Source of the DNA: Lachnospiraceae bacterium UBA1201
Lineage (GTDB): Bacteria; Bacillota; Clostridia; Lachnospirales; Lachnospiraceae
Length of the DNA stretch: 16,726 nucleotides
Direction of reading: 5' to 3'
Assembly: GCA_002309675.1 (NCBI GenBank)
Contig: DBXX01000051.1
Location: 4,624-21,349, forward strand
Positions 1 to 7,114 of this stretch are shown here, in pieces (within the stretch, counting starts at the first letter, position 1; each line of letters starts with the position of its first letter). Made by a program: the position numbers and the translations under genes. The notes under the pieces are model-generated. The model was not told the DNA's origin. It made no database searches and saw only the letters and a program-made list of their open reading frames with translations.

Positions 1-1491
1 TTCCGTCTTACTGCCGGTCTTTGCATCCTCGCGCGCAAAGAAAGCGGAGATCGCGTTCGCGACATCATCGGTGCTGGTTACATTTGCAGCCGCCTCCTCT
101 TCAGGTGAAACGGCTAATTTTCTGCGCTTACGTGCAGCGGTATTCTCCGTGCCTTCGGCGTTACTCATATTGTTAAGAGCGTTCGCGATGACTGCTTCAA
201 GGGAGTCATCCTCGGACGCGGCTTTCTTACTCTTGGAACTTCTTTTACGCTTCGCAGGCTGTGCATCCAACGGAAGCGTGAACTCGGAATCATTGTCCGT
301 GCTGGCGTAATCGTTGACATCCGCATAGATCGAAGAGGTGCCTTCCGTCTCGCCGCCGCGCAGGTCGCTGAAATCCATATCGTTCTCATAATCCGCGTGT
401 CCCATGAAGTCTGCAGGGGATTCGGTAAATGCCGTATTCTGGTTCGCGAAAAGGTTCTCGGGCATCTCGAAGGGGATCGAGAAGGGAGTTCCTGCATCGG
501 CCTCCGGGTTTGCTTCGGAAACGGGCTCTTCCACGGGAGCCTGTGCAACGACAGCCTCCGGATCCAGTGAAGAAGTATCGGCAAATACATCCAGGTCCGG
601 GGTGACATCGATCTTTAATTCATCAGGGGCTATCTGTGCTTCTTGCGGTTTTTCTTCCTCGACGGGTCGTACATTCTCTTCGAGCCTGGCCGACTCCTTC
701 GACACTCCGGCCGAAGCCTCGGAAGAGTCTTGATTTTCATTTGGTTCAGGGCCGGTCACCGTCTTTTTGCCATGCATCGTTGTGCGCGGCTTCTTCGGCT
801 TCGCCTTGGTTTTTGAGGATTTTTTCTTACTGCGGTTCGTAAGGGAAGGCTCTTCCTTAACTTCCTCATCCGGAACCTCACGTCCGGTCACGGACGCAGC
901 AACTGCCGGCTCCTCGGGCCGGTAGGATGTATTTTCCGCTGTCGCATACGGCGGCAGGTCTAATTCTTCATCCGGAATGACCGCTCCGTCATCGTTATCA
1001 AAGGAGGGATCCTTTCGCGGAGCGCTGTACGGGGTAACGACTTCGAGGGGGATGAACTTTCCGTCGTCTTCAAACGGGATGGTATCCGATGCATCGAAAG
1101 AGAAACCGATCTCGAAATCTTCGTCGGTGTCGTTCGCGTCCGAACCGGAAACGCTGTACTCCGAAGCATCGATAAACGGGGTATCATCGACACCTTGAAG
1201 AGCCATGATGTTTTCTTCCATCTCTTTCAGGATCGAATTTGATTCGTCCTCACTCGGAAATGATGTATTTTCATGCGTTGCAAACGGCTTTAAGACCACG
1301 TTCATCGTGGCCTCGTCCGGTTGCGTCCTGGTTGTCATATACTCGGTGGCGTCGATCCCGCCGCTGCTTTCCACATGTGGGATCTGACTTAATGCATCCA
1401 GTTCATCGGCGCTTATGGTAAAGTCTTTATCCCGGTCGATCGCGGCCTGACTCACCAAATCGTCAAAGTACTTATCGGCACGTTCATCCAT
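1..1491 (-). CDS. Acidic, probably disordered hypothetical protein (C-terminus cut by the window edge)
   Basis: The frame is open without a stop from ATG 1491 to base 1, exactly 497 codons, and continues off the window. I do not recognise the family. The protein opens MDERADKYFDDLVSQAAIDR and is rich in Asp, Glu, Ser, Thr and Pro, with three basic patches: residues 220-243 (SKKKSSKTKAKPKKP core), 414-423 (KRKRSSKSKK) and 454-458 (RKRRK). A nonamer of the form (F/Y)AT-x-ENTS-(F/Y) occurs at 70-78 and 182-190. No signal peptide, membrane helix or catalytic motif is visible in this part. Low complexity suggests a linker or scaffold region; a folded or membrane domain may lie beyond the edge. A clear promoter lies upstream and the 5' leader holds a small CCCGC/GCGGG hairpin at 1519-1536. 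The start is supported only by a weak AAGGA placed rather far (about 14 nt) upstream. Coding status is supported by length and by codon-like composition; function is unknown. Confidence 0.85.
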   Translation of the reverse strand, partial: MDERADKYFDDLVSQAAIDRDKDFTISADELDALSQIPHVESSGGIDATEYMTTRTQPDEATMNVVLKPFATHENTSFPSEDESNSILKEMEENIMALQGVDDTPFIDASEYSVSGSDANDTDEDFEIGFSFDASDTIPFEDDGKFIPLEVVTPYSAPRKDPSFDNDDGAVIPDEELDLPPYATAENTSYRPEEPAVAASVTGREVPDEEVKEEPSLTNRSKKKSSKTKAKPKKPRTTMHGKKTVTGPEPNENQDSSEASAGVSKESARLEENVRPVEEEKPQEAQIAPDELKIDVTPDLDVFADTSSLDPEAVVAQAPVEEPVSEANPEADAGTPFSIPFEMPENLFANQNTAFTESPADFMGHADYENDMDFSDLRGGETEGTSSIYADVNDYASTDNDSEFTLPLDAQPAKRKRSSKSKKAASEDDSLEAVIANALNNMSNAEGTENTAARKRRKLAVSPEEEAAANVTSTDDVANAISAFFAREDAKTGSKTE

Positions 1492-1552
1492 AGTGTCATC
1501 ACCAATCCTTATTTTCTACCCGCATAAGGAAGCGGGCATATACCTTTACAAT

Positions 1553-1581
1553 ATTATATCACAGAATCTCCGCAATGTGAA
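1553..1581 (-). promoter_or_regulatory. Sigma-A-type promoter for the leftward acidic protein gene
   Basis: On the minus strand, TTCACA (1581-1576) is followed by a 17-nt spacer and a perfect TATAAT (1558-1553). Transcription would start near 1546 and give a leader of about 55 nt carrying the 5-bp hairpin at 1519-1536. The position, just beyond the terminator of the upstream operon, fits an independent transcription unit. Confidence 0.75.
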
Positions 1582-1597
1582 CAATGAATTTGACACA

Positions 1598-1637
1598 AAG
1601 AAACAGCGGAGTACCGAAAGGTACTCCGCTGTTTCTT
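1598..1637 (-). terminator. Intrinsic terminator of the sigma factor/membrane protein operon
   Basis: An 18-bp perfect inverted repeat (1598-1615 with 1620-1637) has a 4-nt loop. Read on the minus strand it lies 16 nt past the stop of the 480-residue protein and runs into a U-rich TTTCTTTGTGT tail. The stem begins AAGAAAC, so it could also act weakly on the plus strand. Confidence 0.85.
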
Positions 1638-1653
1638 GAATGGATATGCTATA

Positions 1654-3096
1654 TTAGTCAGTTTGCTGATCCATGTATTCCTTCCATTTTTTGAAGGCTT
1701 CGAAGTATTCGATCACTTCCTCCAGAGGCATGCCGTCGTACATTTTCAGCCGGGGCATATCCCCTTCGGCAGTCTGCGTTTTGTCGGTCGGTGCGAGGAT
1801 ATTCAGCTTCGCAACCTCCTCATTCAGAAAGTATAAAGGTGCAAAACACTGCTGACAGTTTCCGGGCGCTCCGGCAGGGAATACCAACTTTCCGTCGTCG
1901 ATCGCGAGATACTCGATCTCACGGTTTTGGGTGTAAGCAGGGAGGCAGAAGGCACCTTCCAAGTGTTGGATAGTCGCCCCGGGGTATGGGATATCACCTC
2001 TTCGGATGATGATCATATCATGGGAAGCGATCTCTTCAGCATATTGGACGGGAACGAGGATGCCTTGCAGGTTTGTGATGGGAACCGTATATCCCTGCAT
2101 TTCCGTGCCTCCGCCGAGGGAAATATATAAGTCCGGATCGTTCGTGTAGCGAACACTGCAGGACACCTCGACTAATTCAAGTGGATCGTCCGTATGGGTG
2201 CCCAATGTTGCACGATAGCCATTCTTGTTATAAGACAGATCCTCCAGGATCATGTACTGCGTTTTCGCCGCATCGTAAGCATTTTCCGGATCGGGGAACA
2301 CACCTCGCATCACCACGGGATCGGTTTTTTCTTTCGCGAAGTTATACAGGGGAAGCACTTCGTCCGATTGGATCATTCTTCCGCCGTAACTGAGCCATTT
2401 TTCACGAACGGTTGTTTCCGAAAGGATATAGTAGGAGTACACATGGATCCCGTTCGAGTAGCATGCGATCGTATATTTGCAATCCGAATACTCGCGGTGT
2501 GTCTTATCTTTCGTGGCGGTGCCGAAGACGCTCTTTACTGCATTTAAGAACTCATCCAGGCCAGCCCTATTAATGATGCTCATGGAATAGCCGGTCGTTA
2601 CATCGTAGATGATGATGTGGGTGATCTCTTCCTCCGGAACGTATAGATGATATGCCGGTTCTACGGCGATCGTCGACTCTGTAGGGGAGGTAGTTGCCGG
2701 ATCGGCGAGGGTGTCGTTGTTTGCGACATCGATAGCCGTCGTTTTATCTTCGGCCTCCGTAGCCGGTTTTGTATCTCCGATTCCCACAACGGGCGTGTCT
2801 GCTTTGTGGAACATCTTGTAGGCGTAGGCGCCTCCGAAAAATGCGACCAATACAGCGGCAGAAACGAGGATAGCCGTGATAACATTCGGCATGACCCGCG
2901 AGCGTTTCATCGGTGTGACAGGAGTGTTTTCCTGCGCGTCGAACCCTATGTCGAGTACGAGGTCGTCCGTATTACCTTCGGCTTTACTGCCTTTTATGGT
3001 CTGATGTTGAGCGGAAGCGGAATCTGCCTGCTCCGCGTTTTTGATATATTTATTGTTGATGTTTCCGATCGCGTCGAATAGATCGTGTTCGGTCAT
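1654..3096 (-). CDS. Single-pass membrane protein, probable regulator (anti-sigma type) of the adjacent ECF sigma factor
   Basis: This 480-residue protein has a cytoplasmic N-terminus (opening MTEHDLFDAIGNINNKYIKN), one membrane helix at about residues 71-95, and a long extracellular part that starts with a Thr/Pro/Asp-rich stretch (about 105-145). Its ATG overlaps the sigma factor stop by 4 bases (ATGA), with GGAGG 9 nt upstream, so the two are translationally coupled. A sigma factor followed directly by a coupled membrane protein with a short intracellular head is the usual sigma/anti-sigma arrangement, and the opening resembles that of proteins found after ECF sigma genes in Clostridia. 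I see no zinc-binding anti-sigma HxxxCxxC motif, so the anti-sigma role is inferred from arrangement and topology. The extracellular domain (about 150-455) is not recognised and would be the sensory or effector part. It ends just before a strong terminator. Confidence 0.8.
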   Translation of the reverse strand: MTEHDLFDAIGNINNKYIKNAEQADSASAQHQTIKGSKAEGNTDDLVLDIGFDAQENTPVTPMKRSRVMPNVITAILVSAAVLVAFFGGAYAYKMFHKADTPVVGIGDTKPATEAEDKTTAIDVANNDTLADPATTSPTESTIAVEPAYHLYVPEEEITHIIIYDVTTGYSMSIINRAGLDEFLNAVKSVFGTATKDKTHREYSDCKYTIACYSNGIHVYSYYILSETTVREKWLSYGGRMIQSDEVLPLYNFAKEKTDPVVMRGVFPDPENAYDAAKTQYMILEDLSYNKNGYRATLGTHTDDPLELVEVSCSVRYTNDPDLYISLGGGTEMQGYTVPITNLQGILVPVQYAEEIASHDMIIIRRGDIPYPGATIQHLEGAFCLPAYTQNREIEYLAIDDGKLVFPAGAPGNCQQCFAPLYFLNEEVAKLNILAPTDKTQTAEGDMPRLKMYDGMPLEEVIEYFEAFKKWKEYMDQQTD

Positions 3097-3653
3097 AGTT
3101 GGTAGCCTCCTTCCCTGAGTGCCTGTTTCAGGTCTTTTCGCATTCGAAATAATAAACTCTTTATCTGGCTTTGCGTCATATGATACTGTTTAGCGATGTC
3201 CCCGATCGAGTCACAGAACCAATAGCGTCTTACAAAGATGTTCTGTTGCAACTGCGTGCGGGTATCTAAAAATCTTTCGATGATCCGGGTGAGATCCTCA
3301 CTCGTCAGCTTATCTTCGACCTCCGCCTCCGGGGAAATGCAGTCTTGTAATTCTTCGGTGAGTTCACAAGTCGTGAACTTTCGCTTCTTTCGCCGAGCCT
3401 CCTTAAAACGGTTGATCGCGATCGCACGGGTGATCTTACCTAAAAAGGCAAAGAAATAATCGCGCGGTTCGTGCGGAGGTATTCGTTTCCACGCTTCGAA
3501 ATAGGTGTCGTTTTCACATTCCTTTGCGATCTCGTGATCGGACGTGATCCCGTAGGCGATGCCACGTAGTCGTACACCGTATTTCTCGGAGGTTTGCTTT
3601 ATGGCGTCCTCATCTCTCGATAAGAACAGGTCAATGATATCATTATCTTCCAA
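3093..3653 (-). CDS. ECF-type sigma-70 family RNA polymerase sigma factor
   Basis: The product is an alternative sigma factor that directs RNA polymerase to a specific promoter set. From the TTG start it is 186 residues. Region 2 is seen in the first ~90 residues (DIIDLFLSRDEDAI, then YFEAWKRIP, DYFFAFLGKITRAIAINRF, the last typical of the core-binding and -10 recognition helices). After an acidic linker, region 4 follows with a helix-turn-helix (WFCDSIGDIAKQYHMTQSQI, then KSLLFRMRKDLKQAL). I chose TTG 3653 over the in-frame GTG 3686, which would add 11 residues, because AGGAGA at 3661-3666 sits 7 nt before TTG and MEDNDIIDLF is a natural opening for this group; the GTG reading would put that site inside the coding region. 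It is translationally coupled to the downstream membrane protein. No convincing sigma-A promoter was found upstream on this strand; autoregulation is possible but unproven. Confidence 0.93.
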   Translation of the reverse strand: MEDNDIIDLFLSRDEDAIKQTSEKYGVRLRGIAYGITSDHEIAKECENDTYFEAWKRIPPHEPRDYFFAFLGKITRAIAINRFKEARRKKRKFTTCELTEELQDCISPEAEVEDKLTSEDLTRIIERFLDTRTQLQQNIFVRRYWFCDSIGDIAKQYHMTQSQIKSLLFRMRKDLKQALREGGYQL

Positions 3654-3660
3654 GGGGATA

Positions 3661-3666
3661 TCTCCT
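3661..3666 (-). promoter_or_regulatory. Ribosome binding site that decides the TTG start of the sigma factor
   Basis: The minus strand reads AGGAGA here, 7 nt before TTG 3653. The alternative GTG at 3686 has no comparable site upstream, so the shorter sigma factor is favoured. Confidence 0.7.
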
Positions 3667-3819
3667 CTCTTAATTAAGGCCTTCACTATCTATATCAACA
3701 AATGTGCGCGTTGGTTGCACGGTTTTTCGGTTTTTCGCCCCAAAAGTTAAAAAAACCGGATTCAATCCTATGGTAGCATAGTTTTTCAAGGGTGTGAACA
3801 GGGAAAGTGTATGATTTCC

Positions 3820-3848
3820 TTGCGATTTTCGGTAAAATAGAGTAATAT
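3820..3848 (+). promoter_or_regulatory. Possible promoter for the 845-residue membrane protein
   Basis: TTGCGA (3820-3825), a 17-nt spacer and TAATAT (3843-3848) give moderate matches to sigma-A consensus (4 of 6 each). The rest of the divergent gap with the sigma factor (3654-3885) holds a CTATG-gtag-CATAG inverted repeat (3768-3781). Its TATGGTAGC recurs at 3846-3854. It also holds an A/T-rich stretch. An ECF-dependent promoter here cannot be excluded. Confidence 0.4.
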
Positions 3849-3885
3849 GGTAGCGTGAGGCCGCGTGCGGCCGAAAGGATCCTAT

Positions 3886-6423
3886 ATGAAACACGTTTGG
3901 TTACGATATTTTCTGCTCGTGCTCCTGTTTATTTTGCTGGGCGTGGGCTATCTGATCTTCACGGGCCGGCGCTCGGGAGAAAAGATGACATTTCGCGATA
4001 CACAGCCGGAGGCATTCCCCCTGGTTTCTTTTTTGTACGATAAATATGAAATGAACACCCTGTATGGGTATGCGAAGCCCGAGGGCTCGCTGGCTGCCTA
4101 CTATGTGCATGACACGATCTGCCCGATGAACGAGGATCACGATATCACGATCCGTGTCCGCGAGAATTCCAAAGACGTCATCGGCGCATACTTCCAGCTG
4201 TATGATATGGCGGGCGAGCGTCTCTACGAGGAGCAGGAGCTCACCCTGACGAAAGACGGAAACCGCATCCTAAAGATCGAATGCAACCCTACGAACCTGC
4301 TGGGGCAGGGCGAGGAGGGCTTGTTCTGTCTCTTCCTGAAGCTGGACGACGGCCGCGAGGCTTTCTATTCGACGCGCGTAGCCTATTATGAGGGAACTCC
4401 GCTCGATGAAGCATTTACCCTGTCCACCTCTATGATCGAGGCGATGCTGAGTAAGAATACCATCTCCCTGCAGCAATACATGAGTTTTACGGGCAGCGAT
4501 GCACAGATGAACCTGAACCATGTGACGCTGGAATCGACACCGCGTCAGGCGACGTGGGCGGGCCTGGAACCGCGCGTTTCGACGGAACGCACGTTGCGCA
4601 TCTACGAGATCAGCGCCACACAGATCGAATTTTCCTGGTTATACACGGCAAATACGACCGAAAACGCGAAGGAGATCTACTACGACGTAGAAGAGTATTT
4701 CTCGATTCGAAGACGAAGCGAGAAGAATTATATATTGGCGTACGAGCGCTTTATGCAGGAGAAGTTCCCTACGGATGACCGATGCATGGGTACGACGTCC
4801 ATCCTCCTGGGTATACAGGATCGGGACAATGTCTCGATGTTTAAGGACGCCTCCGGAAAGAAGGTCGCATTTACCGTGGACCACGCGGTGTACGCTTACA
4901 ACTATACGAACAATGAAATGACGCAGGTGCTGGCGTTCGATGCCGGGACCGTGAATTCGCATGTCCGCGACCGGATGTATCGGGTGAAGATCCTGAACAT
5001 GAACGAAAACGGAGACCTGAACCTGGCGATGAGCGGGTATTTTCCGAGTGGAAGTCACGAGGGCGAATGCGGTCTGGCCCTGTATTATTATGACAATGAG
5101 CACAATGCCCTTAAGGAGGTCAGTTTCGTCCGCCTGCAGGGCAGTTACGAGTCCGCGATCGAGAAGAGTTCGCACCTTTTGTATGCGAGCGATGACGGGC
5201 TGTATTACTATGAGTTCGGCGGCGTGATCTATTCGATCGACCGAAAGAGCGGTGAGTCGCAGGTCGTTGCACGTGATGTTTCGGACCGACCGTGTGTCAG
5301 CGCCGACGGCGCATTTGCCGCATGGGATGCTTCCGGCGAGCCTTCGGTTATCTATATTCTGGATATGGCGATCGGCCGCATCCATAAGTTCGAAAAACCT
5401 GGCGAGGAGATCACGGCTCTGGGCTTCATCGAGCATGATCTGGTCTACTCAGTCTGGGCGAAGACCGATTACAAAACGGTCGTGTTCGATGATGTCCGCT
5501 TGATGAAGAGCGTACATATCCTGGACAGCGAGATGAATGAGCAGATGTCGTATGCGAAGGACAGTGTTTACATCGAGAGCGTCGATATGGAGCAGTATTC
5601 GGCAGTCCTGCATCGTGTGCGTGAACTGGAAAACGGCACGTTTGAGCAGTTGAGTGAGGACGTTCTGACCTACACCGAGCATGACACGAAAAACGAGACC
5701 ATCGCGCTGAAAGTATCCGGATCGAATATCAAATTCAATTATTACTATATCAATTTCGGAAAGGCGATCTCTACGTCGCAGATCTTCGGACGCAACCAGA
5801 GCCGCCTGCTTTCGAATGAGCCGCGTACAGCGACATTGATGCCCGACGACGCGCACGACCGCTACACGGCATATTACGCCGGAAGGCGGATCCTGTCATC
5901 GGATGATCTGGCGCCCGCGATCGAAGCGGTCTATGACTCCATGGGTGTGGTCCTGGAGGGACACGAAGTCGCATGGAGCCGCGGCAGCCGTAATTTGTAT
6001 GTAACACTGACGATGCCGGAAACGGCGAAACTGGCTGAAGAGGCCATGGATCCGAAGGACAGCCTCGAGATGTCGCTCCTGACCATGAAGCAGTATGAAA
6101 AGGGCGCGGCCGATGTAAATATCGCGGAGATGCTCGTAAAGAATACTTCCGTGGTCAAGATGATGCAGGAACTCTTCGGCGACCGCATGGTGAACTTAAG
6201 CGGCTGCAGCACGACGCAGATCCTGTACTATATGCACCTGCGCCATCCGGTGCTGGCGCTGACGGATAACGGCCGGCACGCCGTCGTCCTCTATGGATAC
6301 AACTCCGTATATGTTTATGTTTACGACCCCGTGACCGGGGAGAAGTCACGCCTGGATTTCACCACGGGCGCGGCAGATGAGTATTTCGAGCCCTCTGGGA
6401 ACCTGTTTATCAGTATTCGATAG
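3886..6423 (+). CDS. Membrane-anchored extracellular protein with propeller-like repeats and a C39-peptidase-like C-terminus
   Basis: The start ATG 3886 has AAAGGA 6 nt upstream; an in-frame GTG at 3865 would add 7 residues and has no such site. The 845-residue product has a signal-anchor helix at about 6-27 (FLLVLLFILLGVGYLIF) and is otherwise extracellular. A Tyr-rich, beta-strand-rich middle (about 300-560, with phrases such as DGLYYYEFGGVIYSIDRKSG) resembles a WD40/TolB-type propeller. The last ~120 residues match the pattern of C39-like papain-fold domains: LSGCSTTQILYYM, HPVLALTD, HAVVLYGYN and VYDPVTG, ending YFEPSGNLFISI. The expected catalytic His (798) and Asp (814) are present, but the place of the N-terminal catalytic Cys appears to be Ser (around 726), so it may be a non-catalytic binding domain. 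Divergent from an ECF sigma operon, it could be a target or partner of that system. Specific function unknown. Confidence 0.85.
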   Translation: MKHVWLRYFLLVLLFILLGVGYLIFTGRRSGEKMTFRDTQPEAFPLVSFLYDKYEMNTLYGYAKPEGSLAAYYVHDTICPMNEDHDITIRVRENSKDVIGAYFQLYDMAGERLYEEQELTLTKDGNRILKIECNPTNLLGQGEEGLFCLFLKLDDGREAFYSTRVAYYEGTPLDEAFTLSTSMIEAMLSKNTISLQQYMSFTGSDAQMNLNHVTLESTPRQATWAGLEPRVSTERTLRIYEISATQIEFSWLYTANTTENAKEIYYDVEEYFSIRRRSEKNYILAYERFMQEKFPTDDRCMGTTSILLGIQDRDNVSMFKDASGKKVAFTVDHAVYAYNYTNNEMTQVLAFDAGTVNSHVRDRMYRVKILNMNENGDLNLAMSGYFPSGSHEGECGLALYYYDNEHNALKEVSFVRLQGSYESAIEKSSHLLYASDDGLYYYEFGGVIYSIDRKSGESQVVARDVSDRPCVSADGAFAAWDASGEPSVIYILDMAIGRIHKFEKPGEEITALGFIEHDLVYSVWAKTDYKTVVFDDVRLMKSVHILDSEMNEQMSYAKDSVYIESVDMEQYSAVLHRVRELENGTFEQLSEDVLTYTEHDTKNETIALKVSGSNIKFNYYYINFGKAISTSQIFGRNQSRLLSNEPRTATLMPDDAHDRYTAYYAGRRILSSDDLAPAIEAVYDSMGVVLEGHEVAWSRGSRNLYVTLTMPETAKLAEEAMDPKDSLEMSLLTMKQYEKGAADVNIAEMLVKNTSVVKMMQELFGDRMVNLSGCSTTQILYYMHLRHPVLALTDNGRHAVVLYGYNSVYVYVYDPVTGEKSRLDFTTGAADEYFEPSGNLFISIR

Positions 6424-6447
6424 GTCAGATTGTACTTCGAAAAATAC

Positions 6448-6476
6448 TTGCTTTTCTGTGGGCAATGTGCTAACAT
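6448..6476 (+). promoter_or_regulatory. Promoter of the ACT protein/homoserine dehydrogenase operon
   Basis: TTGCTT (6448-6453), a 17-nt spacer and an extended -10 TGC-TAACAT (-10 at 6471-6476). Transcription would begin near 6483, at the left arm of the leader inverted repeat, and leave about 128 nt of leader before the ACT gene. Confidence 0.55.
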
Positions 6477-6483
6477 CTTCCAT

Positions 6484-6594
6484 ATAAATACATTTGTCCG
6501 CGACACGCGTACAAACGAGACGCATTGTCCGAGCGTGAGGAACAAATCGGGCGATGAAGTACGCAGGAAATGTATTTATGGAGCAGAGATCTGC
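6484..6594 (+). promoter_or_regulatory. Structured mRNA leader upstream of the ACT protein gene
   Basis: The leader has nested complementarity. ATAAATACATTT (6484-6495) pairs perfectly with AAATGTATTTAT (6568-6579), and inside that GCGTAC (6507-6512) pairs with GTACGC (6559-6564). ATTTGTCC (6492-6499) can alternatively pair with GGAACAAAT (6539-6547, one bulge), which would break the outer helix. A further small hairpin, GCAGA-ga-TCTGC (6583-6594), lies just before the ribosome binding site. I recognise no known riboswitch class: there is no T-box motif and no intrinsic terminator. Seen directly: the repeats. Inferred: an RNA regulatory or stabilising role. Confidence 0.45.
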
Positions 6595-6610
6595 GAAGAG
6601 GAGGATGGCC

Positions 6611-7054
6611 ATGGATGACGATAATCGGTACTATGTCGTAAAGAAGCGTGCATTGCCCGAGGTTTTGTGGAAGGTCGTGGAGGCGAAACGCCTGCTGGAG
6701 ACCGGACGCGTCGGGACCATCAACGAGGCAGTGGACCGGATCGGCTTAAGCCGCAGTTCCTTTTACAAATATAAGGACGATATTCTTCCTTTTCATGAAA
6801 ACATGAAGGGAAAGACGGTCACCTATATCCTGCAGATGGAGGATATGCCGGGCGTTCTTTCGGGCGTTCTGAAGAAGATCGCGGATTACCGGATGAACCT
6901 TCTGACCATCCATCAGGCAGTGCCGATCAACGGAGTGGCGACGCTGACGCTCAGTGTCGATGTGCTCAGGGAGTCCGGCGATGTGTCGGCGATGGTCGGC
7001 GAGATCGAAGCGATGGACGGGATCTACTATATGAAGGTCCTGGCTCGCGAGTGA
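6611..7054 (+). CDS. pheB: PheB-type ACT domain-containing protein
   Basis: This 147-residue protein matches the usual length and layout of the PheB/ACT family. An N-terminal helical, DNA-binding-like part (residues ~1-60, with YYVVKKRALPEVLWKVVEAK and INEAVDRIGLSRSSFYKYKD) is followed by an ACT domain (~68-147, with MPGVLSGVLKKIADYRMNLL and GVATLTLSVDV). ACT domains bind amino acids; the family is thought to sense aromatic or aspartate-family amino acids, but the ligand here is unknown. I chose ATG 6611 because GAGGAGG lies 6 nt upstream and it gives the family length; an in-frame ATG at 6554 would add 19 unrelated residues inside the structured leader. It is followed after 60 nt by homoserine dehydrogenase, a common clostridial pairing, which suggests regulation of threonine/methionine supply. 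The gap to the next gene holds an ATGCCG-tga-CGGCAT hairpin (7076-7090). Confidence 0.9.
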   Translation: MDDDNRYYVVKKRALPEVLWKVVEAKRLLETGRVGTINEAVDRIGLSRSSFYKYKDDILPFHENMKGKTVTYILQMEDMPGVLSGVLKKIADYRMNLLTIHQAVPINGVATLTLSVDVLRESGDVSAMVGEIEAMDGIYYMKVLARE

Positions 7055-7114
7055 GTCGCGAATAGAAACGATTGGATGCCGTGACGGCATGCTTAGAGAG
7101 GTTATTGATAAGAT

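Noticed and set aside
2194..3081. Plus-strand open frames of 117 and 144 codons in the anti-sigma candidate
   Set aside because: They lie antisense to a gene translationally coupled to the sigma factor and show no domain or ribosome site.
4639..5436. 265-codon open frame on the minus strand inside the large membrane protein gene
   Set aside because: It is antisense to a well-supported gene with signal anchor and recognisable C-terminal domain, and its translation has no family-like features or ribosome site.
6484..6594. T-box or known amino-acid riboswitch before the ACT protein
   Set aside because: No T-box sequence, specifier-loop layout or intrinsic terminator is present, and I could not match a known class; it is kept only as an unclassified structured leader.
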